DNA of 64,000 bases from an uncultured Candidatus Saccharibacteria bacterium (GTDB lineage Bacteria; Patescibacteriota; Saccharimonadia; Saccharimonadales; Saccharimonadaceae). Positions within the stretch are counted from its first letter, which is position 1, and every line of letters starts with the position of its first letter. Location: contig CAKVAO010000001.1 of assembly GCA_934725355.1 (NCBI GenBank), positions 123,619 to 187,618 of the forward strand. Direction: 5' to 3'. Under the pieces are notes generated by a model. The model ran no database searches. It saw nothing but the letters and a program-made list of their open reading frames with translations, and was not told the origin of the DNA. A program made the translations under genes and the position numbers. Positions 17,445-26,004 of the stretch are shown here, piece after piece.

Positions 17445-18858
17445 ACTAATGCGCCTGCTAGGTGTCGAGGTTAAGTCATTAAAGATGTTTGAGCGTGTGT
17501 TACTATTGGCGCCGATTTTATTGTGGTTTGCGTACTGGCCAGTGATTCGAATAGGCGGTAATGCGACAATGAATTTCGAATTATCGTTGGCATTAATCTA
17601 CTGCGTAGTATTGGCGTTAACTGGCTTGCCGTTAATCTGGCGCTCGCGAGACGTGTTAGTAAGAAGTTCGATAGTTTTGTCGTCTGGAGTGTTTATATTG
17701 TGGAGTGCTACTACCATCATTTGGTCAGATAACCCATTGCGAGGCGTGCTGTCGGTTGGTATAGCAGGTGTTCTATGGCTAATTCTATTGGCAGTACTTG
17801 CTGACCGAAAACGAGTGCAGAAACTTGCCCCCGCTTTAACGAAACTGCTGTTACTGGCTACTATGATAATTTGCGCACTTGAATTAGCGCAGTTTGTGGG
17901 TGGAATTTGGCTAAGTCGCCGCGAGCCGTTGCTATTATGTCTCGGTTGTTCGGCGGTGCAATTCGGCTTTGTGCGACCAAACGTGTTTGCAATTGAACCA
18001 CAATTTTTGGGCAATATGTTGCTGTTGCCAACACTAATTCTGACTAGACGATTAATAATTAAGCGTTGGTCACGGCAAAATGTTTTGATGTTTATGGTTG
18101 CGTTAAGCGGACTATTTCTAACGATGTCGCGTGGTGCAATCTATGCGTTTGTTATTGGTGCGATAGTTTTGGCGGTTGTTTACTATAAGCAGTGGCGAAG
18201 GCTGCTGTCTGGTATTGGATTAACAGTGGCGGTTTTTGTAATAGCGTTAGTAATGCAAGGCTTTGCGGCTGCTTTGAATCCGCACCTAACAGAGAGTTTT
18301 GGTGGGGCAATTGCTAAAGTGGTGAGTCAGCTAAGCTTGGGTGTGATTAACCTAGACAAGCCGTCTAAGCCCAATGTTAATGCTGATGCTAATGTACCCG
18401 AGCAGGCTACAGCTAAAGCTTCAAACGAGGCAAAGCCACGCTATGATGGTTATGTTGCAGAATCTACTGATGTACGAACTAACTTTAGTAAGGTCGCGCT
18501 ATCAGTGTGGAGCTCGAACCCACGAAATATGCTGATTGGTGTCGGCGTAGGTGGTGCTGGTGTTGCTATGGCACGATATGAGCACAGTGATTGGTCGAAA
18601 GAGATTGTACAGAATGAATTTGTGGAAGTGCTGATGGAGCGTGGTGTAATTGGTTTGGGGCTATTACTTCTACTGATTGGCATGATAATGTACGTACTGT
18701 GGCGCAGTCATAATGTATGGGCGTGGGCTATATTGATTGCGTATCTGGTGCAGTACTGCTTCTTTAGCGGATTGCCAAATGCCCTGCATGTATATGTAGC
18801 AGTGGCGGTGCTACTTGGCGCCCTTACCGGCGATCACCTGCAAAAACGTCTGAAATAG
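17434..18858 (+). CDS. O-antigen ligase/polymerase-like membrane protein
   Basis: The 474-residue protein has about 11-12 membrane helices and one large outside loop (about residues 300-350). It has the Wzy_C/WaaL-type pattern: LFLTMSRGAIYAF in the central helix pair and EIVQNEFVEVLMERGVIGLGLLL near the end (the N-x-x-x-E...G element of this family). Such proteins polymerise or transfer undecaprenyl-linked glycans outside the membrane. It overlaps the preceding GT4 gene by 11 bp and its last 48 bp overlap the convergent sugar transferase gene. Confidence 0.85.
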   Translation: MKNKLMRLLGVEVKSLKMFERVLLLAPILLWFAYWPVIRIGGNATMNFELSLALIYCVVLALTGLPLIWRSRDVLVRSSIVLSSGVFILWSATTIIWSDNPLRGVLSVGIAGVLWLILLAVLADRKRVQKLAPALTKLLLLATMIICALELAQFVGGIWLSRREPLLLCLGCSAVQFGFVRPNVFAIEPQFLGNMLLLPTLILTRRLIIKRWSRQNVLMFMVALSGLFLTMSRGAIYAFVIGAIVLAVVYYKQWRRLLSGIGLTVAVFVIALVMQGFAAALNPHLTESFGGAIAKVVSQLSLGVINLDKPSKPNVNADANVPEQATAKASNEAKPRYDGYVAESTDVRTNFSKVALSVWSSNPRNMLIGVGVGGAGVAMARYEHSDWSKEIVQNEFVEVLMERGVIGLGLLLLLIGMIMYVLWRSHNVWAWAILIAYLVQYCFFSGLPNALHVYVAVAVLLGALTGDHLQKRLK

Positions 18859-20220
18859 AATCTTGATATCTAGTCCAAACGACCAATGCTGGACATAATA
18901 AACATCCAGTTTGCGTCGTTGATCCCAAGGTAAATCACGCCGACCAGAAATCTGCGCTAGACCAGTAATGCCTGATTTGACATTGAGGATTTTGTGCTTT
19001 TGTTCGTAGCAGTCGAGCTCCTCTGGTATCAGAGCACGCGGTCCAACTAGTGAAATGTCGCCACGTAGAACGTTGAATAGCTGTGGTAGTTCGTCAAGAG
19101 AATATTTGCGTAGCACGTGCCCAATCTTGGTTACTCGGGGGTCATCTTCTAGAAAGTCACCATTACGGCGATACTTCTTTGCCAGCTGTGGTTTGTTCAT
19201 CATAGCAAAAGCCTGTTCGGGCGTGGTGCCGTCGTATTTAGAATATTGAGTGCGGAATTTATATAACTGGAAGCGATGATCGCCACGGGTTAGGCGAGTT
19301 TGATGAAACAGGGCGCTACCTTTGGGATCTACGATCTTTTCGGCAATATAAACAGCTAGAAACACCGGTGATAACACGATTAGTCCTAATAGACTACAGA
19401 CTATATCGAACAAGCGCTTCCAGATGCGTCCCCAGCCGACTAGGCGTGTTGGTTTAACTGCCATTACGGGTACATCATCCATGAATAATTCCATCTCTAG
19501 GCGGTCTGATATGTCGTTGATGTCACTTGGTACGAATTTGAACTCAGCATAGTGTCGTTGTGCATAATCGAGGTAATCGGGATTAACCTTGGGCTCGCTC
19601 TTTGTGGTTACTTGAATAATCATATCGGGCGGCAAGTCGTCGACAGCATCGCTCAGAGTTTTATGTGTAACCCACTTTAAACGGCGATCGCCAACAACAC
19701 CCTGTAGAGCGTAGCCACTGCTAGGTTCTTTGATGTCATTTACTAAGGTATGTGCAATAGCATTGTCGCCGATGACTATTACACGTGGCAGAACCTTAGA
19801 GAATCGGTGGCGCAGATAGCGTATCAGATATAGTACACTGCGCTCTAGCGCTAGTAATAGGATTGATATTAGTAGTCCGTAGAGCGGTACTTTCTTAGCA
19901 GGGAATATGGTACTAGCATGAAAGTAATCGACAGAGATCATGAATAGCATTGCAGCAAAAGCACCCATCAGTAGCCGTCCAATCATTTGGGCAAAAGAGG
20001 ATTGATGTCTATATAGTCCGAGCATGCTGAAAATTGCAATATTGAATGGTAGTAGTAGCAACAGTGACTGAAAGAAGGCCTTTGCAGAGACGAAAACCTT
20101 TACTGGGTCACTAGATAATTTCATGCGAATGATATATGCAAATGAGTAGGCGGCTAGGATAGCTAGAACATCGCCAATAATCATACAGATGATAAAGCGT
20201 AAAGTGATGCGACCTTTCAT
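18811..20220 (-). CDS. Polyprenyl-phosphate sugar-1-phosphate transferase (WcaJ-like)
   Basis: This enzyme starts glycan synthesis by placing a sugar phosphate on undecaprenyl phosphate. From the ATG at 20220 it has 469 residues. Four to five N-terminal helices are followed by a CoA-binding-like cytosolic domain, another helix, and a C-terminal bacterial sugar transferase domain (about 265-469). This domain contains KRLFDIVCSLLGL, LYKFRTQYS, RKYSLDELPQLFNVLRGDISLVGPR and SGITGLAQISGR. ATG 20220 is preferred over an upstream TTG because TATAAT overlaps that TTG. It faces the ligase gene and shares the glycan pathway. Confidence 0.93.
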   Translation of the reverse strand: MKGRITLRFIICMIIGDVLAILAAYSFAYIIRMKLSSDPVKVFVSAKAFFQSLLLLLPFNIAIFSMLGLYRHQSSFAQMIGRLLMGAFAAMLFMISVDYFHASTIFPAKKVPLYGLLISILLLALERSVLYLIRYLRHRFSKVLPRVIVIGDNAIAHTLVNDIKEPSSGYALQGVVGDRRLKWVTHKTLSDAVDDLPPDMIIQVTTKSEPKVNPDYLDYAQRHYAEFKFVPSDINDISDRLEMELFMDDVPVMAVKPTRLVGWGRIWKRLFDIVCSLLGLIVLSPVFLAVYIAEKIVDPKGSALFHQTRLTRGDHRFQLYKFRTQYSKYDGTTPEQAFAMMNKPQLAKKYRRNGDFLEDDPRVTKIGHVLRKYSLDELPQLFNVLRGDISLVGPRALIPEELDCYEQKHKILNVKSGITGLAQISGRRDLPWDQRRKLDVYYVQHWSFGLDIKILFQTFLQVIAGKGAK

Positions 20221-20229
20221 ATTTTCTCT

Positions 20230-20235
20230 ATTATA
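20230..20235 (-). promoter_or_regulatory. Leaderless-type -10 of the sugar transferase gene
   Basis: TATAAT on the minus strand, 9 nt before the ATG at 20220. Confidence 0.6.
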
Positions 20236-20282
20236 CAATAAAGACGCATAATTTCGTGGTTGTGATATTTGCGCGGCTTTGC

Positions 20283-20288
20283 TAAAAT
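20283..20288 (+). promoter_or_regulatory. Extended -10 of the LCP gene
   Basis: TGC-TAAAAT. Transcription would start near 20295, about 4 nt before ATG 20299. This argues against upstream in-frame starts. Confidence 0.55.
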
Positions 20289-20298
20289 GTTAATGCTA

Positions 20299-21951
20299 AT
20301 GGCGAGAACACGTAAGTCAATCGACGGGTTTATTCTAAAACCCAACAATAATGCGAGTATTAACGACGCAGGGCAGACATTTGTCAACCGACGGCGTCAC
20401 GGTAAGTTAGATGATGCGGTTCAGCAACCACACATGGATGTTGTAGCTGACGATAAGGCAACAACACCTGCACCAAAGCGCAGCTATCGTGACAATGATT
20501 TTAACGAGGCTTTATTAAAGGATATCGATAGCTCAATTGATAGCCTAGACGACCAGCAGGAAGCTGCGGCGCCTAAACGGGCACGTCGGCGAGCTCTAGC
20601 CAAGAAGAGGCTGACTCGTGTGCAGATTATCAAGCGAATTCTGATAGTGCTAATTATAGCTATATTGGCTGTGGCTTGCTATTTTGGCTATAAATTATAT
20701 AAGGCTGGCGGCAAGATGTTTAAGGGTAATCCGATTAGTATAGTTACTACTAAAACTCGCCTGAGTGAAGATTCTAATGGTCGTACTAATGTGTTGATTT
20801 TTGGTACTTCGGGCTATTCGATGGACGCTGATGCATGGGATGGTGCTATGTTAACTGACTCAATCATGGTGTTGTCAATTGACCAGGATGACAACAGTGT
20901 TTATATGATGTCTATGCCACGTGATTTGTATGTTAAATATACGACGGCTAGTGGCGTTTCGCGCAAAGGCAAGCTAAACGAGGTGTACTATCAAAATAAT
21001 CCGCGAAATAACGATGAAAAAAGGGGTGCAGATGCGTTGGCTAGTAAAGTCGGTTCGATTCTGGGCTTGAACATTCAATATTATGTACATGCTGACTGGA
21101 CAGCGCTATTACAGATGGTTGATGCGGTCGGTGGTGTTGATGTAGAAATTGAGAGTACTGATCCACGTGGTATCTATGACTCTAGTACCAAGGTTCGTTA
21201 CCGTAACGGCGAAGTTGCCCATTTGAATGGTGAACGAGCATTAGCGTTAGCCCGCGCACGCAACCACAATGCAGGTGACTATGGTTTGGCTGGTGGCAAC
21301 TATGACCGTGAGAAGAATCAGCAGAAGATCTTAGCAGCATTACAGAAGAAGATTATGTCAACAGGTACATTGTTGAATGTATCAGCAGTTGACAAGCTGA
21401 TCGATAGTATGGGCAACAACTTAGTAACTAGTTTTGAGTCATCGCATGTGCAAACTCTGATCGATATCACTAGGGGCGTGCAAGCCGATAAGATTAAGCA
21501 ATTGCCTTTTGTAAAGCGCGCTGATGGTGGGCCAAATCTGATTGCTAGTTATACGGAAGGTGGTTCGTATAAGGGTGAGGCGCCAGTTGCGGGTCCGTTT
21601 GACTATAGTCAGATCCAGAATTACATAGCAGAGAATTTAAGCTCTGACCCAGTGGTGAAGGAAAAGGCAACTGTCGATGTATTGAACGGCTCTGGTGTTC
21701 AGGGTCTGGCTAACGAGAAAGCTACTGCGCTAAAGAAAGAGCATTACACTATTGGTAAAGTCACCAATGCACCAAGTGAAGTTACGGATGAAGTTGTAAT
21801 ATATCAGCGCAATAGCGATAAATCTGGTACTGCTAAAGCGCTAGAGAAGCGCTATGGCGTGAAGGTAAAACAGGGCGATTTGACTGGCTACACGACGACA
21901 GCTGACTTTGTGGTAGTGTTTGGTAGTGGTAACAGCAGTAGTGAACTATAA
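20299..21951 (+). CDS. LytR-CpsA-Psr (LCP) family glycan-to-wall transferase
   Basis: LCP proteins move glycans from undecaprenyl pyrophosphate to peptidoglycan, so this probably anchors the glycan made by the neighbouring genes. From ATG 20299 it has 550 residues: a charged cytoplasmic region, one membrane helix (about 115-137), and the LCP domain. That domain contains TDSIMVLSIDQDDNSVYMM followed by SMPRDLYV, DAVGGVDVEI and ARARNHNAGDYG; conserved Asp and Arg residues bind the pyrophosphate. A C-terminal LytR_C domain (about 455-545) starts at VDVLNGSGVQGLA. ATGs at 20287 and 20293 are alternatives. Confidence 0.92.
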   Translation: MARTRKSIDGFILKPNNNASINDAGQTFVNRRRHGKLDDAVQQPHMDVVADDKATTPAPKRSYRDNDFNEALLKDIDSSIDSLDDQQEAAAPKRARRRALAKKRLTRVQIIKRILIVLIIAILAVACYFGYKLYKAGGKMFKGNPISIVTTKTRLSEDSNGRTNVLIFGTSGYSMDADAWDGAMLTDSIMVLSIDQDDNSVYMMSMPRDLYVKYTTASGVSRKGKLNEVYYQNNPRNNDEKRGADALASKVGSILGLNIQYYVHADWTALLQMVDAVGGVDVEIESTDPRGIYDSSTKVRYRNGEVAHLNGERALALARARNHNAGDYGLAGGNYDREKNQQKILAALQKKIMSTGTLLNVSAVDKLIDSMGNNLVTSFESSHVQTLIDITRGVQADKIKQLPFVKRADGGPNLIASYTEGGSYKGEAPVAGPFDYSQIQNYIAENLSSDPVVKEKATVDVLNGSGVQGLANEKATALKKEHYTIGKVTNAPSEVTDEVVIYQRNSDKSGTAKALEKRYGVKVKQGDLTGYTTTADFVVVFGSGNSSSEL

Positions 21952-21981
21952 AGCTAACTATAAAGCTAACTATAAAACTAA
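21946..21981 (+). repeat. Three 12-bp tandem repeats over the LCP stop codon
   Basis: CTATAAAGCTAA occurs twice and CTATAAAACTAA once, end to end. The first copy contains the stop codon. It is probably replication slippage with no clear role. Confidence 0.8.
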
Positions 21982-22035
21982 TAAATATAGCAATCAGAAC
22001 ATCTACTATCTACGATTAGATTGACCATATAAGTA

Positions 22036-22065
22036 ATATAACTCAGGCTATTACCTGAGTTATAT
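22036..22065. terminator. Terminator after the LCP gene
   Basis: ATATAACTCAGG / CCTGAGTTATAT, a 12-bp perfect stem with a 6-nt loop followed by TTATA. Confidence 0.75.
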
Positions 22066-22211
22066 TTATACGTTAACAGTAAACCGTGAATCATACCCTC
22101 TGCAAGACTGTTGTTTGGGGTGATGGGTCAGGTGATAATAAATACATAAATAAATACAGGTTTACAATACGCTGCTAGCGCTACTGACTCGACATTAATA
22201 GTAGTTAAAAT

Positions 22212-22247
22212 AAATAGCCCAGATTAGCTTAGCACTCTGGGCTATTT
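22212..22247 (-). terminator. Terminator after mscS
   Basis: AAATAGCCCAGA / TCTGGGCTATTT, a 12-bp stem with a 12-nt loop, 28 bp beyond the mscS stop. It is followed on the minus strand by TTAACT. Confidence 0.7.
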
Positions 22248-22274
22248 GGTAGGGCTATTGATTGTTATGGACTA

Positions 22275-23141
22275 CTATTGGTCTACCACATCGGCAACTT
22301 CAATGTCAGATTTCTGTAGCTCAATAATTAGGCGCTTCTTGAACTCGGCGTTTACTCTCCACTGCTTGCCTGGTAGTGTGGTGCCGCTAGTTTTGACATT
22401 CATAGCTGATTTACCGATGGTGCCAAACTCGGTATAGTGCGGCGCATCAACAATATCCTTTGCCCACCTCGGGTCCTTAGCAAGTTCTTGACCTACATTG
22501 TTGACAATGTCGACTACGGCATCAACATCAGTATCGGAACTAACAGCGAATGTATAGCGGAACTGTGAATACCCCATAGTACGGTTAGTTACAGCATAGA
22601 TGTTGCCATTAGGAATAAAGTGTACGTTGCCAGCACGATCACGCAGTGTTGTCTTACGTAATGAAATAGCGGTAATAGTACCTTCACTCTCGTTTGCGTC
22701 AATGCCGACCCCTGAAATGCTGACATAGTCATCAACGCGATATTGGTTCTCTAGAATGATAAAGAAGCCAGCTAGACAATCTTTGACGATATTCTGCGCG
22801 CCAAAACCAATGGTAGCAGCTACAACGGCGGAGCCAGCTAGTAGTGGTGTCAAATTGATACCGACACGAATTAGTATGCTATAAGCGGCTGTAATCACGA
22901 TCATCACGCGAACGATAACTGTGAATAGATCAGACAAGGTCTTTAGGCGCTTTTGGCGTTCAAGCTTTTGAACGCGGGTTTGGTTCTTGACCTTTGGCGC
23001 TAGAGTACGTGTTAATAGTTCAATAATCGGATCGCTTAGCTTGTACAGTAAGTATGACGCTAAGATGATAAATAGAATGGTGAAGAATGGTATGTTGGTA
23101 AACCATTTGGCGAGTTTAACTAGAAAATGTTCAAAATTCAT
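22275..23141 (-). CDS. Small-conductance mechanosensitive channel (MscS family)
   Basis: The 288-residue membrane protein has three N-terminal helices, then the MscS pore and vestibule: LTPLLAGSAVVAATIGFGAQNIVKDCLAGFFIILENQYRVDD carries the glycine/alanine-packed pore helix, followed by the beta domain (EGTITAISLRKTTLRD, NGNIYAVTN). It releases solutes on hypo-osmotic shock. It is monocistronic. Minus-strand TACAAT, 6 nt before the ATG, indicates a leaderless transcript. Confidence 0.95.
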   Translation of the reverse strand: MNFEHFLVKLAKWFTNIPFFTILFIILASYLLYKLSDPIIELLTRTLAPKVKNQTRVQKLERQKRLKTLSDLFTVIVRVMIVITAAYSILIRVGINLTPLLAGSAVVAATIGFGAQNIVKDCLAGFFIILENQYRVDDYVSISGVGIDANESEGTITAISLRKTTLRDRAGNVHFIPNGNIYAVTNRTMGYSQFRYTFAVSSDTDVDAVVDIVNNVGQELAKDPRWAKDIVDAPHYTEFGTIGKSAMNVKTSGTTLPGKQWRVNAEFKKRLIIELQKSDIEVADVVDQ

Positions 23142-23147
23142 AACTAT

Positions 23148-23153
23148 ATTGTA
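23148..23153 (-). promoter_or_regulatory. Leaderless-type -10 of mscS
   Basis: TGC-TACAAT on the minus strand with 6 nt to the ATG. Confidence 0.6.
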
Positions 23154-23176
23154 GCAGAGTAGACGCGTTTTTATGC

Positions 23177-23182
23177 TAGAAT
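23177..23182 (+). promoter_or_regulatory. Leaderless-type -10 of trmB
   Basis: TGC-TAGAAT with 8 nt to the ATG at 23191. Confidence 0.6.
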
Positions 23183-23190
23183 AGCTAGCA

Positions 23191-23865
23191 ATGAATCAAC
23201 AGATTAATCCCGACGACTATATTATCACGCGAAAACGCAAGCTATATAAATTCGCCGCTTTTCGAACGTTTTCTAATTGTTATGACGAAGCAGAGTGGCA
23301 AGACGCCAAGATAGACATTCTAAAGCAGGCGCACGGTCTAACGGTAGAGATTGGGGCGGGCACGGCGCTATTCTTGTCGGAGCTTGCATTGGCAAATCCT
23401 GAGCGGACGTATTTAGCAATCGATCGTAAGTCAGATCGTCTATATAAAGGCGCGAAATGGGCTAGTGAGCAGAAGTTAAATAACATCAGTTATTTGTGGT
23501 CAGAGGCGCGTAATTTAAACACGATATTGCCAACCGGCAGTGTGGAAAACTTGTGGATAACCTTTCCAGATCCGTGGCCACAAGAGTCTAATATTAAGCA
23601 TCGTTTAACTAATGTGGCTTACTTAGCGCAGTATCATCGTTTGTTAAAAGCAGGCGGAGTATTAGAATTCAAGACAGACAATACGCAGCTATTTGATTGG
23701 TCGGTGCAACAATTCGACGAGAAGCAGTGGCAAGTTGAACACGTGACGCATGACTTACATAATGACGAAGCAGTTGACAGTGGTGCAAAAATTATGACCA
23801 CCTATGAGGCTCGATATGTGGCCGAGGGTAAGCCGATTAATTATTTGCGCGCTATTGCAAAATAG
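23191..23865 (+). CDS. trmB: tRNA (guanine-N7)-methyltransferase
   Basis: TrmB puts the m7G46 methyl group into the variable loop of tRNAs from S-adenosylmethionine. The 224 residues contain LTVEIGAGTALFLSELA (SAM-binding glycine motif), YLAIDRKSDRLYKGAKWA, and the family-defining WITFPDPWPQESNIKHRL with the catalytic Asp. LEFKTDNTQLFDWS follows. The length is normal for the family. It stands alone with its own -10 element and no ribosome-binding site. Confidence 0.95.
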   Translation: MNQQINPDDYIITRKRKLYKFAAFRTFSNCYDEAEWQDAKIDILKQAHGLTVEIGAGTALFLSELALANPERTYLAIDRKSDRLYKGAKWASEQKLNNISYLWSEARNLNTILPTGSVENLWITFPDPWPQESNIKHRLTNVAYLAQYHRLLKAGGVLEFKTDNTQLFDWSVQQFDEKQWQVEHVTHDLHNDEAVDSGAKIMTTYEARYVAEGKPINYLRAIAK

Positions 23866-23897
23866 GTAGACTACCATAACCATTATTCTACTTATGC

Positions 23898-23903
23898 TAT
23901 AAT
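23898..23903 (+). promoter_or_regulatory. Leaderless-type -10
   Basis: TGC-TATAAT with 8 nt to the ATG at 23912. Confidence 0.65.
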
Positions 23904-23911
23904 TTAGATGA

Positions 23912-24619
23912 ATGAAGCTAAAATTAGAAACTATTAAGTCTCCAGCTACTAGTAAGTCGCATACTGTAAAGCCTGATAATTATAAGCGTATGAATTTACG
24001 TATCAAGGCAGCTACTGGCGTATTTTTGACGCCGACTACGGCGCTGGTGATGTTTCTGATAGTATTATTACCTTTGACGGCTGTACTGCTGCGACAAAAT
24101 AATCTAAATATGGTAGATTATCGCAATAAGTTGGTTCAAGCAGATAAATCGGGCGACGTGGCGGCTGTACGACGTGCAGCTAAACATTTACAGAATTACG
24201 TTGCACATCACATGAATACGACTACGGGTCGAATTGCTCTGCAAACGCTATATGACGAGAAGGCGCAGGCGGTGATGGACGCAAATAAGCCAGTAGAAGT
24301 GGATGGTAGTCGCTATCAGTCGGCAACCGAAGAATGTAAACCGTCGCTAAGGCGCAGTGGCTATCGAGCTTGGGCTAATTGTGTGGCAGAGAAAGTGGGT
24401 CTTAGTAGTGTTAATTCGATTTACCCAGATCAGAAAGACTTGCCTGATCCAGACTTGTTCTATGTCGAATTTGTGCCAGCTCGCTTGAGTTTTGATCTGG
24501 CAGGTGTTTGTTTGGTTATGTCGACCATTGGCCTAGCGATGCTAGTTGCTCGTTTAGTATACTTGCTGATTAAGCAGATTCTCAAAAAGCTGAATAATAG
24601 CCAATATATTAGGGGTTGA
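23912..24619 (+). CDS. Two-helix membrane protein of unknown function
   Basis: The 235-residue protein has a basic cytoplasmic N-terminus, a membrane helix at about 42-66, an outside domain of about 125 residues with two cysteines (EECKPS, WANCVAE), and a second helix near 195-220 with a basic tail. No family is recognised. It is probably not co-transcribed with the following small-protein gene, which has a TTGACA element at 24616, overlapping this gene's stop. Confidence 0.6.
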   Translation: MKLKLETIKSPATSKSHTVKPDNYKRMNLRIKAATGVFLTPTTALVMFLIVLLPLTAVLLRQNNLNMVDYRNKLVQADKSGDVAAVRRAAKHLQNYVAHHMNTTTGRIALQTLYDEKAQAVMDANKPVEVDGSRYQSATEECKPSLRRSGYRAWANCVAEKVGLSSVNSIYPDQKDLPDPDLFYVEFVPARLSFDLAGVCLVMSTIGLAMLVARLVYLLIKQILKKLNNSQYIRG

Positions 24620-24643
24620 CAGTAGTATAACAGATAGTATACC
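24616..24643 (+). promoter_or_regulatory. Promoter of the 72-residue protein gene
   Basis: TTGACA at 24616-24621 and TATACC at 24638-24643 are 16 bp apart. An A-rich leader with AAAGGAGG directly before the ATG follows, marking a well-translated gene. Confidence 0.5.
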
Positions 24644-24669
24644 CTTTAAATGTAAGTTAAAGGAGGAAA

Positions 24670-24888
24670 ATGGCAGCTTATACATACACTAATTCTAAGG
24701 GGGTGACTTATTACCTACACAAGAAGGAAGTATCCCTACGCGGTGAGCGCAAACAGACTATTTATTTCTTTGCTAAGAAAGAAGGCGGCAAGAGCGGTAA
24801 AGAAACTACTATCGACGCTCTACCAGAGGGTCGTGTTGTATCGGAAAACGTACGTAACGGTTTCCCAACCCTAAAGAAGAAGGCCTAG
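24670..24888 (+). CDS. Small basic protein of unknown function, strong translation signal
   Basis: The 72-residue protein contains KGVTYYLHKKEV, RGERKQTIYFFAKKEGG and ends GFPTLKKKA, with a short TIDALPEGRVV element. It resembles small conserved CPR proteins I have seen annotated as hypothetical; no function is known to me. Net positive charge suggests nucleic-acid or ribosome binding, which is speculation. It has the best ribosome-binding site in this part of the window (AAAGGAGG) and its own terminator, so it is probably abundant. Confidence 0.75.
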   Translation: MAAYTYTNSKGVTYYLHKKEVSLRGERKQTIYFFAKKEGGKSGKETTIDALPEGRVVSENVRNGFPTLKKKA

Positions 24889-24912
24889 TTAACTAGATAC
24901 ATATAAAACTAT

Positions 24913-24936
24913 AAACCCTCCTGATCAGGAGGGTTT
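24913..24936. terminator. Perfect palindromic terminator
   Basis: AAACCCTCCTGA / TCAGGAGGGTTT, followed by T and AAT. It lies between the small-protein gene (+) and tRNA-CAU (-) and would serve both. Confidence 0.85.
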
Positions 24937-24946
24937 TAATGATATC

Positions 24947-25022
24947 TGGTCGGGGCGACTGGGTTTGAACCAGTGACCAATCGGTTATGAGCCGACTGCT
25001 CTAACCACTGAGCTACGCCCCG
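24947..25022 (-). tRNA. tRNA with CAU anticodon (Ile2-like or elongator Met)
   Basis: The 76-nt minus-strand cloverleaf has acceptor CGGGGCG/CGCCCCG, anticodon loop CUCAUAA, T-arm ACUGG-UUCAAAC-CCAGU and encoded CCA. The C1-G72 pair and anticodon stem without three G-C pairs argue against initiator tRNA. The variable region UUGGUC and D-arm resemble tRNA-Ile2, whose C34 is changed to lysidine by TilS, and tilS lies at 46001. The acceptor lacks the C4-G69/C5-G68 pairs of E. coli Ile2, so elongator Met remains possible. Confidence 0.93.
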
Positions 25023-25050
25023 ACATAATTAATTATACCATATTGCGTGG

Positions 25051-25056
25051 TATAAT
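25051..25056 (+). promoter_or_regulatory. Leaderless-type -10 of the FtsB-like gene
   Basis: TGG-TATAAT with 7 nt to ATG 25064. This fixes the start downstream of an in-frame GTG at 25043. Confidence 0.65.
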
Positions 25057-25063
25057 AGCGGTA

Positions 25064-25462
25064 ATGCAAACTAAAATAAAGAAATGGTTAAAAGACCTTT
25101 TGGCGCCTGCTAATGTAGTGTTAATAGTGCTGGCGGCATTTGGCATCATCTGGATGTTTATGACGATTAGCGTGATGAACCATAATTACGATCTACAGCG
25201 ACAGGTTGACCAGGGCAAACTGGATAATCAGGTGATGAAGTTGCAGAATGAAAATTTGAAATTAGAGCAGGCTTATTATAAGACAGATGAATACCTAGAC
25301 TTGTCTGTGCGGTCATTATTGGGGCGGGCTAATCCAGGTGAGAACATGGTGATTTTGCCGCGCGTCCAAGGAGATGAAACTGATAGCACTAAGACATCGG
25401 TCGTTTCTAGTAAGAAGTCAAATATTGATCAGTGGATTGACTTTTTGATGGGCAGACATTAG
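25064..25462 (+). CDS. FtsB/DivIC-like septum protein
   Basis: The 132-residue protein has one membrane helix (about 17-40) followed by a coiled coil of about 35 residues (QRQVDQGKLDNQVMKLQNEN) and then YYKTDEYLDLSVRSLLGRANPGENMVI. This is the layout and closing motif of FtsB/DivIC division proteins, which link the divisome to FtsL and FtsQ. It has its own -10 and lies 24 bp before the pilin-like gene. The C-terminal tail is Ser/Lys-rich. Confidence 0.78.
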   Translation: MQTKIKKWLKDLLAPANVVLIVLAAFGIIWMFMTISVMNHNYDLQRQVDQGKLDNQVMKLQNENLKLEQAYYKTDEYLDLSVRSLLGRANPGENMVILPRVQGDETDSTKTSVVSSKKSNIDQWIDFLMGRH

Positions 25463-25473
25463 ACGTAATATGG

Positions 25474-25479
25474 TAGAAT
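25474..25479 (+). promoter_or_regulatory. Leaderless-type -10 of the pilin-like gene
   Basis: TGG-TAGAAT with 7 nt to the ATG at 25487. Confidence 0.6.
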
Positions 25480-25486
25480 ATAGACA

Positions 25487-25942
25487 ATGAATAAGGAACG
25501 AGCAGAGCAGGGTTTTACGATTATAGAGTTGATTGTAGCTTTTGTGGTATTGGTAGTGCTGGCAGTATTCTTTTTCTTGCAACGTAATGAGTTAGAGACG
25601 GCTAATCGTGACCAAACGCGTAAGGCGACGATTAACTCGATGTACTACGCTCTGACTGAAGGCTATTATAAGGAACATGGATACTACCCACAGAATATTA
25701 GTCGTGATAATCTAAAGACGGTTGATCCATCAATCTTTACAGATCCAGATGGATATACACTTCATGGTAATCAGTGTACTTATACGGATTTAAACAACAA
25801 ACAAGCTACCGACGGCAATTGCAACTATAAATATTCGGCGTCAAAGTGCGACAATAAGGGTAAGTGTCAAGCGTTCAAGCTAACAGCTGACTTGGAGGCT
25901 GAAAGTGACTACACTAAAGAAGTAAAGGCAAAGAGCAAATAG
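25487..25942 (+). CDS. Type IV pilin-like protein
   Basis: The 151-residue protein carries a class III prepilin signal: a short basic leader, then the cleavage site in EQG/FTIIELIVAFVVL, with Glu at +5 and a hydrophobic helix. A helical stretch and a small globular domain follow, with cysteines at NQCTYTDL, GNCNYKY and KCDNKGKC. Type IV pili drive twitching, adhesion and DNA uptake in Saccharibacteria, and ComEC at 53411 is the expected DNA channel. No assembly genes (PilB, PilC, PilD) are in this window, so major or minor pilin cannot be decided. Confidence 0.85.
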   Translation: MNKERAEQGFTIIELIVAFVVLVVLAVFFFLQRNELETANRDQTRKATINSMYYALTEGYYKEHGYYPQNISRDNLKTVDPSIFTDPDGYTLHGNQCTYTDLNNKQATDGNCNYKYSASKCDNKGKCQAFKLTADLEAESDYTKEVKAKSK

Positions 25943-25963
25943 CTTCTCGCCATTGTAACAACT

Positions 25964-25993
25964 AAAAAGAAGCTCTATTCAGGGCTTCTTTTT
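25964..25993. terminator. Bidirectional terminator
   Basis: AAAAAGAAGC / GCTTCTTTTT between two convergent genes, a 10-bp stem with a 10-nt loop. Confidence 0.85.
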
Positions 25994-26004
25994 ATTATAA
26001 CAAG

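Larger units (their letters stand above)
21982..22274. other. Intergenic region with two hairpins
   Basis: No gene is seen. The region holds two strong inverted repeats, listed separately. The rest is AT-rich and featureless. Confidence 0.5.

Noticed and set aside
24947..25022. Initiator tRNA-Met
   Set aside because: It has a C1-G72 pair and lacks the three G-C pairs in the anticodon stem that mark initiators.
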